Assembly (NCBI GenBank): GCA_045587385.1
Contig: JAZNCE010000106.1
Location: 1 to 5,464, forward strand
Reading direction: 5' to 3'
Origin: SVQP01 sp045587385
Lineage (GTDB): Bacteria; Bacillota; Clostridia; Oscillospirales; CAG-272
DNA: 5,464 nucleotides
The translations under genes were made by a program, and so were the position numbers. This document shows positions 4,949 to 5,464 of the stretch, piece by piece. The notes beneath the pieces were generated by a model that was given only the letters and a program-made list of their open reading frames with translations, was not told where the DNA came from and ran no database searches. Position 1 is the first letter of the stretch. Each line of letters starts with the position of its first letter.

Positions 4949-4962
4949 TACAGGAGCAAAAA

Positions 4963-5352
4963 ATGAACGACCACAATCAACACAGACCGCTTGCAAAAGA
5001 GCTTACGATCGTGATATCGATTGCCGTATTCCTGATATTTGTGATCGTGGGCGGACTTGCCCGACAGCACGGATACTTTGACGGCACGATGATGTACGAT
5101 CTGTTCCCTGCCATGGTGTTAGGCTATGTGGCTGCGTTTGCCGTCGGCACAGGTATCGCCCATTTTTACCCGCATGCCATTCCTTTATGGCTTATCAGCG
5201 GGGCTATCGCCTTTGGGCTTGTGACGTGGCTGGAAATGATCGACTTCAGATGGGGCAGGCGCGGCTTGGGCGCGTTTTTGGCTCTGATCGTCATTGCTGC
5301 GCGAATCATCCTTTATATCATCGAGCGGATTTATAACCGTTCATCAAGATAA
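4963..5352 (+). CDS. Small four-helix membrane protein of unknown function
   Basis: I do not recognise this 129-aa protein. A short polar N-terminus (1-13) is followed by four hydrophobic segments at about 14-33, 46-68, 73-93 and 101-120. The tail ERIYNRSSR is basic. The loop after the third helix carries DFRWGRRG, positively charged and so likely cytoplasmic; with an even number of helices both ends would be inside. No catalytic motif is visible. The frame is credible because AGGAG (4952-4956) lies 6 bases before the ATG, the composition is coherent membrane protein, and a strong terminator follows 16 bp after the stop. The region between the GMP synthetase stop and this gene is the hairpin array, without a recognisable promoter, so expression may depend on read-through of the array. 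Confidence 0.78.
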   Translation: MNDHNQHRPLAKELTIVISIAVFLIFVIVGGLARQHGYFDGTMMYDLFPAMVLGYVAAFAVGTGIAHFYPHAIPLWLISGAIAFGLVTWLEMIDFRWGRRGLGAFLALIVIAARIILYIIERIYNRSSR

Positions 5353-5368
5353 CCCTATACAGTAAATC

Positions 5369-5409
5369 CCCGCCGCGGCATGCCGCGGCGGGTTTATTTT
5401 TTTTTTTTC
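5369..5409 (+). terminator. Strong intrinsic terminator after the membrane protein gene
   Basis: CCCGCCGCGGCA (5369-5380) and TGCCGCGGCGGG (5381-5392) form a perfect 24-bp palindrome, giving a very GC-rich stem. It is followed by TTTA and then a run of about 13 T residues (5397-5409). It lies 16 bp after the stop codon. Confidence 0.93.
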
Positions 5410-5438
5410 TTGTCAACTGACCCAAAAAACAATATAAT
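5410..5438 (+). promoter_or_regulatory. Near-consensus sigma-A promoter for a gene beyond the right edge
   Basis: TTGTCA (5410-5415), a 17-bp spacer and a perfect TATAAT (5433-5438) form a strong promoter facing right, with the start expected near 5445. The gene it serves begins outside the window. The promoter starts directly after the terminator's T run. Confidence 0.82.
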
Positions 5439-5464
5439 AAACCTACAGAACTCCCTAAAAACAC

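Noticed and set aside
4824..5081. Plus-strand and minus-strand open frames running through the hairpin array (also 4701-4907 minus)
   Set aside because: They read through the repeat and shift out of frame with the membrane protein gene, which has its own ribosome binding site. The apparent start codons are the ATG of the repeated octamer.

Overview
The window looks like chromosomal DNA from a Gram-positive anaerobe of the class Clostridia, possibly an Oscillospiraceae/Ruminococcaceae-type gut bacterium. This is inferred from GGAGG-type ribosome binding sites before nearly every gene, sigma-A promoters with 16-18 bp spacers, intrinsic terminators, a lipobox lipoprotein related to trigger factor, and fairly GC-rich codon use. 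No marker gene fixes the taxon. There is no transposase, phage gene, CRISPR array, tRNA or rRNA.

Layout. Positions 1-180 are intergenic. A gene outside the window appears to start at position 5 on the minus strand. Its leader holds an extended -10 promoter and a small operator-like dyad, and a perfect 16-bp inverted repeat encloses most of this. Two back-to-back terminators follow, one facing right and one facing left. Positions 181-1464 (minus) encode a secreted FKBP/trigger-factor-like lipoprotein. Positions 1465-1683 are a divergent promoter region with one strong promoter per direction. To the right, on the plus strand, lie a biotin-protein ligase without a DNA-binding domain (1684-2430), a closely coupled flavin reductase-like protein (2440-2940), a repeat-bearing spacer (2941-3093), a YfcE-type metallophosphodiesterase (3094-3624) and a terminator. 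Next comes a GMP synthetase that has only the ATP-pyrophosphatase and dimerization parts (3740-4738). A 209-nt array of nine small hairpins (4740-4948) leads to a four-helix membrane protein of unknown function (4963-5352). A strong terminator and a near-consensus promoter for a gene beyond the right edge close the window.

Functionally these are mostly housekeeping genes: extracytoplasmic protein folding, cofactor attachment, flavin redox chemistry, phosphodiester hydrolysis and purine synthesis. They do not form one obvious pathway. The birA-like and flavin reductase genes are probably one transcript, and the phosphodiesterase may be read from it because no terminator lies between them.

The most unusual part is the hairpin array between the GMP synthetase and the membrane protein. 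Nine different palindromes, mostly with stems starting and ending in AT, are joined by GAA in the left half and by TTC in the right half. This gives the constant octamers ATGAAATC (four times) and GATTTCAT (five times). The stems differ in sequence but stay self-complementary. I do not recognise this as a named repeat family. Second in interest are the inverted-repeat-flanked promoter at the left edge and the GMP synthetase lacking a glutaminase domain.
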